A stretch of 64,000 nucleotides of DNA from a virus, in IMG/VR virus record IMGVR_UViG_3300027734_000046, positions 56,191-120,190 of that record; one strand, 5' to 3'. The notes under the pieces are model-generated. The model made no database searches. It was given only the letters and a program-made list of their open reading frames with translations, and was not told where the DNA came from. This document shows positions 28,681-35,846 of the stretch, one piece after another; positions within the stretch are counted from its first letter, which is position 1, and every line of letters begins with the position of its first letter. The position numbers and the translations under genes are program-made.

Positions 28681-29880
28681 TTAAAATGATTCTAAATTTA
28701 TTCTTTTCCAGCCATTTTCTGTTTTTAAATACAGATAATTCTCATCTCTTGTAAGGTTACCTAAATCACCCGATAAATCTTGTGATGATATTGGTGTAAA
28801 TGCTGGGATGATTAAACCGTTTGGTTTTAAATTTGTATTTGTTGTCCAATCACCGTTTTCATCTGTTTCTAAAAATGCGTTTTGGTTATCAGCAATTGCA
28901 TGTAAAACAATAATACCACCACCAATCGATGTTTGATGATTACCATTATAGTTTAATTCAATATTATTATCTTCAGCAACAACGGTTTGTGTGTTTAAAC
29001 TCTCTCTATTTACATTTATTGTAACATCACCATTTACCAATTCTTTTATTGCTTCAACCAATAATGCTGTAACATCTTTATAATGAACGCTCATATATTT
29101 ACCATCGTTATGCGTTAACTCTGGAACAACCTCATTTACCTCCTGCGCAATAAAACCTATTTTTGTTGCGTTTCCACCGCTATTTCTATCTTTCCAATTA
29201 AATGTTACACCCCTAAGGTTTAACACTTTATTTAATGCATCATCAATATTGTTGATATTTTCTTTTAGACTAACATCTGATGCATTATTCACCAAGAAAC
29301 CATTTGCATCAATACCAACGTCAATTGTGCCTGGGCCCGAACCTAGATTTGTTATTACCATTCTTTCAGTTCTAGTGATGCCAGAGACATCAACCCAAAT
29401 TGTCCTACCAGTATAATCTAGTGTACCAGCACTTAAATAAGTCAAAAGTGACGTTGTTACGGTACCTGTAAAAACACCAGCTGACGGACTAACACAAATT
29501 TGTGGTGTGATATCAAAACTAACACCTGAATAGTTTAAGTAATATCTATTTCCATCGGTAGTCCCACTTGTATTACCCGTATATACTTGACCAGTATTTT
29601 GTGTTAAACCACTATTTGTACTTGTTATTGCTGATATACGCGAGTTAGCAATATTCATTTTTGTATCATACCAAGTAAAAACTGTAACGCCAGTATTACC
29701 TGAAAAAGTGCTAAGAACACCAGATACAGTTGAAGTAGCAGCCGTTGTTATTAAATCTGGGCCTGTAGTTAAAGAGCTAAAAGTAACACCAAATGCGGTT
29801 CCACCAGATAAAACACTAAATGTTTCTGGTTGTTGTTTTACCTGTCTTGTTGAAAAATCTAATTTTGTTCTAAATTCCAT
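28681..29880 (-). CDS. Fibre protein with internal S74 chaperone domain (399 aa)
   Basis: The first gene of the minus-strand adhesion run. Residues about 1-195 are a fibre head or neck. Residues about 198-265 are an S74-type segment: SDVSLKENI (Ser and Lys at the usual spacing), then IGFIAQEVNEVVPEL. Unusually, about 130 residues follow the chaperone, including a Gly/Asn-rich stretch and a C-terminal LKTENGWKRINL module. In typical S74 fibres the chaperone is the C-terminus. The start is preceded by a promoter-like element (29890-29904) in a divergent control region. Self-cleavage is likely by family but not certain. Confidence 0.8.
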   Translation of the reverse strand: MEFRTKLDFSTRQVKQQPETFSVLSGGTAFGVTFSSLTTGPDLITTAATSTVSGVLSTFSGNTGVTVFTWYDTKMNIANSRISAITSTNSGLTQNTGQVYTGNTSGTTDGNRYYLNYSGVSFDITPQICVSPSAGVFTGTVTTSLLTYLSAGTLDYTGRTIWVDVSGITRTERMVITNLGSGPGTIDVGIDANGFLVNNASDVSLKENINNIDDALNKVLNLRGVTFNWKDRNSGGNATKIGFIAQEVNEVVPELTHNDGKYMSVHYKDVTALLVEAIKELVNGDVTINVNRESLNTQTVVAEDNNIELNYNGNHQTSIGGGIIVLHAIADNQNAFLETDENGDWTTNTNLKPNGLIIPAFTPISSQDLSGDLGNLTRDENYLYLKTENGWKRINLESF

Positions 29881-29889
29881 TTTTATTGG

Positions 29890-29933
29890 TTTTATAATAA
29901 ATATTCTACGTTTCTAATATATTTATTATAAAA
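29890..29933. promoter_or_regulatory. Divergent control region with a perfect 15 bp inverted repeat
   Basis: TTTTATAATAAATAT (29890-29904) and ATATTTATTATAAAA (29919-29933) are exact inverted repeats 14 bases apart, between the outward-facing starts at 29880 (minus) and 29943 (plus). Each arm, read in its own direction of transcription, gives ATATTTATTATAAAA 9 bases before an ATG. It probably holds two mirror-image promoters or a dimeric operator. Confidence 0.6.
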
Positions 29934-29942
29934 GAATTATTT

Positions 29943-30413
29943 ATGCCTATTATTAAAAAACATGAATTAGAAGAACTTGTTGGCGGCGATGGCGAGGTTA
30001 TTGGTGGTGATAGAAATGTTACTAGCAATTCAGAAATTGAGACAGGTCCAGTACAAAAACCATGGAACGACAATTCCGATTACGAAAAAGGGATGTCAAC
30101 GACTACCGATAGAGCTACAAGATATAGACAAAATATCCCATGGTTTGCCGTTTATAGCTATCGCAGCTCAAGTGGTCGTGGATTACCAATAAACGAAACA
30201 AATAAAAAAGTCAAAAAAAAGAGTCAAATAGAAGAAGAAATCATGGAAGATTTAGTTAAAAAGTCAAAAAAAGACCATGATATGATAGAAAAAAACTTTG
30301 ACGCTAAAGTTGAAAAAATGGTTGATACAATAGAAGATATTGATTTAAGCAAGGAACAGTTAAATAAAATAAAAACTGCAATCATTAATAAAATAAAAAA
30401 TAAAGATGCCTAA
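29943..30413 (+). CDS. Unassigned protein with charged C-terminal helix (156 aa)
   Basis: No family recognised. The N-terminal half is Gly/Asn-rich and includes WFAVYSYRSSSGRGLP. The C-terminal half (about 85-156) is Lys/Glu-rich and predicted helical, possibly coiled-coil. It is the first gene after the divergent control region and overlaps the next start by 8 bases, so it leads a five-gene operon ending at 32334. Position suggests a virion-assembly role, which is only an inference. Confidence 0.6.
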   Translation: MPIIKKHELEELVGGDGEVIGGDRNVTSNSEIETGPVQKPWNDNSDYEKGMSTTTDRATRYRQNIPWFAVYSYRSSSGRGLPINETNKKVKKKSQIEEEIMEDLVKKSKKDHDMIEKNFDAKVEKMVDTIEDIDLSKEQLNKIKTAIINKIKNKDA

Positions 30414-30861
30414 TTCCGATTTAAAAGATAAAATATATAATGTACCTGCCCAACATCAAAATTTTTTGGGACAGACAATATCATATCATAATCTTAAAAT
30501 GACAAAAACTAGGCTAAACCAAGCAAAGAAAGATAAAAACCAACAAGAATTTAATAGAAAGGGTGGTGAAAACGTATTACAGTGGGTAAACAATACATTA
30601 AAAACTGACCGAGACGCTATTTATAATAAGAAAAAAACTGGTATGGATGCTGGAAGAGAAAACGAGTTTATAAAAGACCACGAAAAAGATAAAAGCGCTA
30701 ACGCAACAAAAGTTGGTGGTGTACCAAAAATAACAAAAGGTAGCGTGTTTAGAAAAATAATGACTAACAAAGAAGTATATAATGAATCCGTTAATAAAGA
30801 AATCAAGGATATTTTATATTTAATGGAGTACATGAATAACAATAAAAAAGAAAATTTATAA
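30406..30861 (+). CDS. Unassigned basic protein (151 aa)
   Basis: No recognised domain. It is Lys-rich and largely helical by composition (RLNQAKKDKNQQEFNRKGG; ending with LYLMEYMNNNKK). It starts inside the end of the previous gene (8 base overlap) and is followed after 3 bases by the next. No membrane segment or signal peptide. Coding is supported by its tight fit in the operon rather than by homology. Confidence 0.6.
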   Translation: MPNSDLKDKIYNVPAQHQNFLGQTISYHNLKMTKTRLNQAKKDKNQQEFNRKGGENVLQWVNNTLKTDRDAIYNKKKTGMDAGRENEFIKDHEKDKSANATKVGGVPKITKGSVFRKIMTNKEVYNESVNKEIKDILYLMEYMNNNKKENL

Positions 30862-30864
30862 ATT

Positions 30865-31278
30865 ATGCCAAGTAATTACATTCCAAGACCCGTTCCTGGA
30901 CAAAATGTCGGAGGTCAATCTGATATGGAATACGCAGCTATTCTTCAAAGAAATACCTTGATTCCTATTAATACTTATAATAGTTATGCTTCCGCAAACC
31001 AATACGGTCTTACACACACTAGAGCTATAACTGATAACCAAACACCAAACGCTGGTAGAGGTACTGGCGTTTTTTTAGATATCAATAATTATGGTGCTGG
31101 TTTAGATTGGGACAAATTAGGTAACCCACAACCAGGAAGTATCGTAGGTGCTGGTGCTGGCAGATTGCCGTCATTAACATACAATAACGCAACTTGGGGT
31201 ATGGGACCAGTCGCAATAGGGATGACAAACTATGCACCACCAAATACGGCACTAAACATTGGTCAAGTAATAATATAA
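30865..31278 (+). CDS. Unassigned Gly/Asn/Pro-rich protein, probably structural (137 aa)
   Basis: Low in charge and rich in Gly, Asn, Pro and aromatic residues (YNSYASANQYGLTHTRA; GAGLDWDKLGNPQPG), a composition common in small virion proteins. No catalytic motif, signal peptide or membrane segment. It lies in a compact five-gene operon between two other unassigned genes. Assignment to the virion is a compositional inference. Confidence 0.6.
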   Translation: MPSNYIPRPVPGQNVGGQSDMEYAAILQRNTLIPINTYNSYASANQYGLTHTRAITDNQTPNAGRGTGVFLDINNYGAGLDWDKLGNPQPGSIVGAGAGRLPSLTYNNATWGMGPVAIGMTNYAPPNTALNIGQVII

Positions 31279-31279
31279 T

Positions 31280-31708
31280 ATGAAACTTTACAATTTATTT
31301 GAAGAGATTATATTAGAAGAGAAAAGGTTATTAGCTGAAAATGTTAGTGACCAAGAAATAAATGATGCAATTAAAGGAAAATACAACATAAATATACTTT
31401 ATGATGATTATCCAGATGTTGTACCATCAGTCGCACCTAGCAAAAGATATATACAAGTATATAATCTTGCTGAAACAAAAGCTGGTAACAAAGCAATAAG
31501 AGCATTTCAAATTTTTGGTGGTTCAAAAACAACACCAAAACAGGGTGCGTGGAAAATATTTAGATTAGACAGAATACGCGGTTGGTTTCCGACAAAAATG
31601 AAATTTTATAACCCAGTTTCTGATTTAGACGCAAATATTCCTACGTACAATAAAAATGGTGACAGAGCAATGTCACGCGTTATAAATAAAGTAGAATTTA
31701 ATAGATAA
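31280..31708 (+). CDS. WYL-like domain protein (142 aa)
   Basis: Residues about 30-95 follow a WYL-type pattern: INILYDDYP, then a RYIQVYNLAET strand, AIRAFQIFGG and finally WKIFRLDRIRGW, the last resembling the common WYL ending FRLDRI. WYL domains sense nucleic acids or nucleotides and often regulate defence or phage genes; here there is no helix-turn-helix. The N-terminus (MKLYNLFEEIILEEKRLL) is helical. Similar short phage WYL-like proteins may be sensors or virion proteins. The match is by eye and moderate. Confidence 0.5.
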   Translation: MKLYNLFEEIILEEKRLLAENVSDQEINDAIKGKYNINILYDDYPDVVPSVAPSKRYIQVYNLAETKAGNKAIRAFQIFGGSKTTPKQGAWKIFRLDRIRGWFPTKMKFYNPVSDLDANIPTYNKNGDRAMSRVINKVEFNR

Positions 31709-31713
31709 TTTTT

Positions 31714-32286
31714 ATGGATGCACCACAACCAGTAGATTTAAATAAATTAAAAAACATTCTTGGAAATGCCAAGGCTGTAATGAATAAGGTTGAAAACAAT
31801 AGTTTTAAAACGGGGAATATTAATGGGCGAGCGTTAACAGAAGAAGGCGTAGCTGAATTACAGTCAGAAGGGGTTAGGCCAGTATCTACATCGCCCATGA
31901 CATATAATGAGGAAATGATTAAGAATTCTAAATTACCAGCAGCAATTAAAAAGGCGATGCTAGAAAACCCAATTCCACAATTATCTGGACCAAGCCATAC
32001 ATTTAATATAAACGACGTATCTGACTTGATTGACGAAAAACCAATGCCATATCCTAAAGCACCTAAAACAAAAGTTGTCAACGAAACATATAGCAATAAT
32101 AAGTCAGATACAATTACTATAAGCAAATCTGATTTAAAAGAGATGGTTAATGATTTGGTTAATGAAAAATTATTAGAGTTTTTTGTTAAAAACCACAATA
32201 AATCAGTTACTGAAGACGCTGTTAAAAGAACAATTACAACCCTGATAAAAGAAGGTAAAATACAACAAAAGAAAAGAACACTATAA
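31714..32286 (+). CDS. Unassigned protein with C-terminal helical domain (190 aa)
   Basis: No known family recognised. The N-terminal half is loosely structured with Pro-rich parts (PIPQLSGPSHTF and MPYPKAPKTK). Residues about 130-190 (SKSDLKEMVNDLVNEKLLEFF, then TEDAVKRTITTLIKEGKI) look like an amphipathic or coiled-coil oligomerisation region. Last gene of the operon; a strong terminator begins 20 bases after its stop. A scaffold or virion role would fit, but this is inference. Confidence 0.55.
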   Translation: MDAPQPVDLNKLKNILGNAKAVMNKVENNSFKTGNINGRALTEEGVAELQSEGVRPVSTSPMTYNEEMIKNSKLPAAIKKAMLENPIPQLSGPSHTFNINDVSDLIDEKPMPYPKAPKTKVVNETYSNNKSDTITISKSDLKEMVNDLVNEKLLEFFVKNHNKSVTEDAVKRTITTLIKEGKIQQKKRTL

Positions 32287-32306
32287 CAATAAAAAAATAT
32301 TTTATT

Positions 32307-32334
32307 AAAAGGGGATTAATTTCCCCTTTTTTTA
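32307..32334 (+). terminator. Rho-independent terminator ending the 29943-32286 operon
   Basis: AAAAGGGGA (32307-32315) pairs with TCCCCTTTT (32322-32330), with loop TTAATT, followed by a T-rich tail. It lies between the small-protein operon and the sugar locus. A weak Bacteroidota-like -7 (TACATTTA, 32374-32381) lies downstream before the next start. Confidence 0.9.
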
Positions 32335-32391
32335 TTGACTAATATTACATATTCATTATTATTAACTCATAATTACATTTAAAAAATTAAT

Positions 32392-33657
32392 ATGAGTAAA
32401 ATTAAAGTTTTAGTAGTACCCTCTGACCGTACTGGTGTCGGATACTTTAGAAGCACAAAACCACACATTGCATTAGAAGAAAAATACCCCGACGAATTTC
32501 ATGTCGATATCGAGTATGAACCAGAGTTAAACAATGACGAATGGTTAAAACAATACGATGTTATACATTATCATAGAACCCTAGGTGCTTACGAACAACA
32601 AGAAGCCCTATTAAATAAATTGGATAATTTAGGTATTGCAACAATAATGGATTTAGATGATTATTGGTCACCTGGCCAACATCATCCAGCTTTTTTATTG
32701 ATTAAAAATAGCGGTTTAGATAAAATGATTTTGAATAATATTAGAATTGCTAAAAATGTAACAACAACAACTAGTATATTTGCTGAAGAAATTGCAAAAT
32801 ATAACAAAAATGTTTATGTTTTACCAAATGCAATTGACCCGAATGAAAAACAATATACCCCAACGCCAGAAAAAAGCGATAGATTAAGAATTGGATGGCT
32901 TGGTGGTAGTAGCCATTTAAAAGATTTAGAAATATTAAAAGGAGTTGTTGGTAGATTGCACAATGACGGATTGTTAGATAAAGTTCAATTTGTTTTGTGT
33001 GGTTATGATTTAAGAGGAACAATGACCATTATTGATGAGCAAACTGGTCAACAAACACAAAGACCAATTAAACCAACAGAAAGTGTTTGGTATCATTACG
33101 AAAGAATTTTTACAGAAGACTACACAACGGTCAGCCCAGAATATAAAGAATTTTTATTAAAATTCAAAAATGAGGAATATCCTAATGTTGCAAATGAACC
33201 ATACAGAAGAGTTTGGACAAAACCGATTAGTAGCTACGCCTCAAATTATAATTTATTCGATATATCATTAGCACCAATTGAAGAAAATATTTTTAATAAA
33301 GTTAAAAGCCAACTTAAAGTTATCGAAGCTGGGTTTCATAAGAAAGCTTTAATCGCACAAGATTTTGGTCCGTATCAGATAGACGTTAAAAGCGCACATC
33401 AATTTGGTGGTGGTTGGGACAAAAATGGCAACGGTATACTGATTGAAACAAATAAAAATCATAAAGATTGGTACAAGTTTATTAAAAAATTAATACTAGA
33501 ACCAGAATTAGTTCAACAACTAAGTGAAAACCTGCACAATACAATTAAAGATTTATATTCTGTTGGAGCGGTTAGCGATAGCAGACGTGATTTATATAAA
33601 AAACTGAAATCACAAATGGATGAAAAACAATCAGCTAAAAAAATGGTTTTAAATTAG
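32392..33657 (+). CDS. GT-B glycosyltransferase (GT4-like)
   Basis: 421 residues. The N-terminal Rossmann half includes YDVIHYHRTLG and ATIMDLDDYW; the C-terminal half has the donor-binding region with RIGWLGGSSHLKD and a GT4-like KVIEAGFHKKALIAQDFGPY segment near residue 310. Members transfer a sugar from a nucleotide sugar to a glycan or lipid carrier. It opens the sugar locus after a terminator and is separated by 36 bases from the HD-fold gene. Acceptor and donor unknown. Confidence 0.8.
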   Translation: MSKIKVLVVPSDRTGVGYFRSTKPHIALEEKYPDEFHVDIEYEPELNNDEWLKQYDVIHYHRTLGAYEQQEALLNKLDNLGIATIMDLDDYWSPGQHHPAFLLIKNSGLDKMILNNIRIAKNVTTTTSIFAEEIAKYNKNVYVLPNAIDPNEKQYTPTPEKSDRLRIGWLGGSSHLKDLEILKGVVGRLHNDGLLDKVQFVLCGYDLRGTMTIIDEQTGQQTQRPIKPTESVWYHYERIFTEDYTTVSPEYKEFLLKFKNEEYPNVANEPYRRVWTKPISSYASNYNLFDISLAPIEENIFNKVKSQLKVIEAGFHKKALIAQDFGPYQIDVKSAHQFGGGWDKNGNGILIETNKNHKDWYKFIKKLILEPELVQQLSENLHNTIKDLYSVGAVSDSRRDLYKKLKSQMDEKQSAKKMVLN

Positions 33658-33676
33658 ACTTTTTAATTTGTTTTTG

Positions 33677-33691
33677 GTATATTTGTAAAAA
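33677..33691 (+). promoter_or_regulatory. Promoter-like 15-mer shared with the DNA polymerase promoter
   Basis: GTATATTTGTAAAAA is identical to the minus-strand sequence at 1907-1921. It contains TATATTTG (33678-33685), a Bacteroidota -7 element. The -33 position has TTAG instead of TTTG, so the site may be weaker. The start codon follows within 3 bases of the 15-mer's end. Confidence 0.5.
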
Positions 33692-33693
33692 AT

Positions 33694-34269
33694 ATGAATA
33701 TGATTAAACAAGAACAAATTGTAAAAAACACTAAAAAGTATTTTCAAACAGCTCAAGAACAAGGATTTATGACTGAAGAGTTAATGTCTTTTTTAGGTGA
33801 AAATTTTATAAAAGCTCCAGCATCAACAATGTTGGATTTACATAATGCGTTTGAAGGTGGTCTAATTGACCATCTTTTGCGTGTTACAAAATATGCTGTT
33901 TCAATCAATGAAACAATTCTACCCGAAAATCTAAAACTACAGAAGAAAGACATCATTAAAGTTTGCTTTTTACATCAAATAGGTAAAGCACATCTTTATA
34001 CCCCATGCACTTCTGATTGGCATGTTAAAAATCAAGGAAAAATGTACGACTTTAATGATAACCTAACTTCAATGCGTGTTGGTGAGCGTTCAGCACATTA
34101 CGCATTAAATAATGGGGTTACACTCACCGAAGAAGAATATCAAGCAATTATAAATTTTGATAAGGATGATAGCGATAAGCAAGCAAAATATCATAATTCT
34201 TTATTAGGTGACTTATTAAAGATGGCTAATCAATTGGCGATAACAGAAGAAAAAAATCAAAAAAATTAA
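33694..34269 (+). CDS. HD-domain-fold protein lacking the HD aspartates
   Basis: 191 residues. It follows the HD phosphohydrolase layout: FEGGLIDHLLRVTK (first His), CFLHQIGKAH at the HD position, and MANQLA at the usual terminal AD site. The doublet is HQ instead of HD and the last Asp is Asn, so two metal-ligand residues are changed and hydrolase activity is doubtful. Relatives in large phages act on nucleotides. It sits just upstream of dUTPase and a GMP-reductase-like gene, consistent with a nucleotide-related or regulatory binding role. It carries a promoter-like 15-mer. Confidence 0.7.
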   Translation: MNMIKQEQIVKNTKKYFQTAQEQGFMTEELMSFLGENFIKAPASTMLDLHNAFEGGLIDHLLRVTKYAVSINETILPENLKLQKKDIIKVCFLHQIGKAHLYTPCTSDWHVKNQGKMYDFNDNLTSMRVGERSAHYALNNGVTLTEEEYQAIINFDKDDSDKQAKYHNSLLGDLLKMANQLAITEEKNQKN

Positions 34270-34270
34270 T

Positions 34271-34843
34271 ATGGACATAGCAGAAAAAATGAGAAAAAAA
34301 ATTTTTGATATAATTGACCCAAATGTAAATTATACACAAGAAGATTTTGAAAAAGAATTTAGTCGTATTGACTATACTAACACTACTGATTACAAATTAA
34401 GTATTCGTTTTGTAAACGAATCAACAAACCCAAACCCAGAATATGCAACCGAAGGTTCATCTGGTTTTGATTTAAGAGCAAACTTACAAAACCCTATTGA
34501 AATACCTAGTGGCGGCATTCAAATTATACCAACAGGATTATATTTTGAAATTCCACAGGGTTTAGAAATTCAAGTTAGACCTAGAAGTGGATTAGCTGCA
34601 AAAAATGGTGTTACGGTGTTAAACACACCTGGTACGGTTGATTCGGATTATCGTGGTGAGGTTAAGGTTATACTTATTAACCATGGAAAAGAAATTTTTA
34701 CCATTAACCACGGTGATAGAATAGCGCAGGCTGTCATTGCATCTGTAATGGCTAACAATCTCATCGAGCTAAACAAAGTTTCAAAAATTTCAAATGACAC
34801 TATTAGGTCATCTAATGGTTTTGGTAGTACAGGTTTACAATAA
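34271..34843 (+). CDS. dut: dUTPase (deoxyuridine 5'-triphosphate nucleotidohydrolase)
   Basis: Hydrolyses dUTP to dUMP and diphosphate, keeping uracil out of phage DNA and supplying dUMP. All five motifs of trimeric dUTPases are visible: GSSGFDLRA (I), RPRSGLA (II), NTPGTVDSDYRGE (III), HGDRIAQAVI (IV) and RSSNGFGSTG (V), the last near the C-terminus. About 45 extra residues precede the core. 190 residues compares with about 150 for minimal enzymes. It is one base after the HD-fold gene and 10 bases before the next gene. Confidence 0.95.
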   Translation: MDIAEKMRKKIFDIIDPNVNYTQEDFEKEFSRIDYTNTTDYKLSIRFVNESTNPNPEYATEGSSGFDLRANLQNPIEIPSGGIQIIPTGLYFEIPQGLEIQVRPRSGLAAKNGVTVLNTPGTVDSDYRGEVKVILINHGKEIFTINHGDRIAQAVIASVMANNLIELNKVSKISNDTIRSSNGFGSTGLQ

Positions 34844-34853
34844 AAAAAATAAA

Positions 34854-35846
34854 ATGAAATTAGATTTTAACGATTTGTTAATCGTACCAAAAGAAATAAC
34901 AAATATAAATAGTCGAACTGAAATTAATCCGTACATTTTTGCGATGCTACCATTAATTACCGCACCTATGGACACTGTTGTATCCAAAGAAAATGCGGGG
35001 TTATATATTATTAATAATATAAATGTATGCCTACCTAGAAACGTAGACTGTGATTTAGGATTTAAAGCATATTCAATATCTCAGATGAATGATTTATTAA
35101 ATTCTAATAGAGGTATTTTAGAAAATGGGTATTATTTAATTGATGTTGCTAATGGGCATATGGACTCGGTAATAAACATCACAAAAAAAATAAAACAAAA
35201 AAATAAGAAAGTTAAATTAATGGTTGGCAATATCGCTAACCCAGAAACATATCGATTACTGTCTGACGCAGGTGCCGACTATATTAGAGTTGGCATTGGA
35301 AATGGTGGTGGATGCCTAACAACGCAAAATACAGGTGTTGGATATCCAATGGCGTCATTGATTAAAGAATGTTATGATATATCTGCTACGTTAGACAACC
35401 CCGCATATATAGTTGCCGACGGTGGAATGCAAACATACAGTGACATAATTAAAGCTCTTGCATTAGGTGCTGATTATGTTATGCTTGGTAGCGTTTTAAA
35501 TAAATCACTTGAATCTGCTGGTGATAATTACCTTTGGAAAAAAATAAAAGTATCACAAACAATGGCTAAGAAAGCGTATAAACTAGGTATACCCGTTTAT
35601 AAAATGTTTAGAGGTATGAGCACCAAAGAAGTTCAAAAAAAATGGGGTGCCAAAGTCATTAAAACTTCTGAGGGTGTTGTAAGATATCGAAGAGTAGAAT
35701 ACACACTATCTCAATGGTCTGAGAACTTTGAACATTACTTACGTTCAGCAATGAGCTATACAGGCTCACATAAACTAAGCGAATTTATCGGTAAAGCAAA
35801 TTTAATACAAATAACAAATAACGCATATAAAAGATTTAACAAATGA
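34854..35846 (+). CDS. IMP dehydrogenase / GMP reductase family enzyme, GMP reductase-like
   Basis: 330 residues from the ATG at 34854, chosen because the upstream in-frame start would overlap dut by 50 bases and the A-rich leader precedes this one. The TIM barrel is complete without CBS domains. The catalytic loop reads GIGNGGGCLTTQNTGVGYP, with Cys in the position of the family nucleophile; the TGVGYP ending is more like GMP reductase than IMP dehydrogenase. FRGMSTKEVQKKW and the C-terminal SYTGSHKL segment agree. GMP reductase turns GMP to IMP with NADPH. It probably adjusts purine pools with the neighbouring dUTPase. Its stop overlaps the next start by 4 bases. Confidence 0.8.
   Translation: MKLDFNDLLIVPKEITNINSRTEINPYIFAMLPLITAPMDTVVSKENAGLYIINNINVCLPRNVDCDLGFKAYSISQMNDLLNSNRGILENGYYLIDVANGHMDSVINITKKIKQKNKKVKLMVGNIANPETYRLLSDAGADYIRVGIGNGGGCLTTQNTGVGYPMASLIKECYDISATLDNPAYIVADGGMQTYSDIIKALALGADYVMLGSVLNKSLESAGDNYLWKKIKVSQTMAKKAYKLGIPVYKMFRGMSTKEVQKKWGAKVIKTSEGVVRYRRVEYTLSQWSENFEHYLRSAMSYTGSHKLSEFIGKANLIQITNNAYKRFNK

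Noticed and set aside
34794-34853. Longer N-terminus for the GMP-reductase-like gene
   Set aside because: It would overlap dut by 50 bases, and the extra residues lack similarity to the family; the ATG at 34854 follows a typical A-rich leader.
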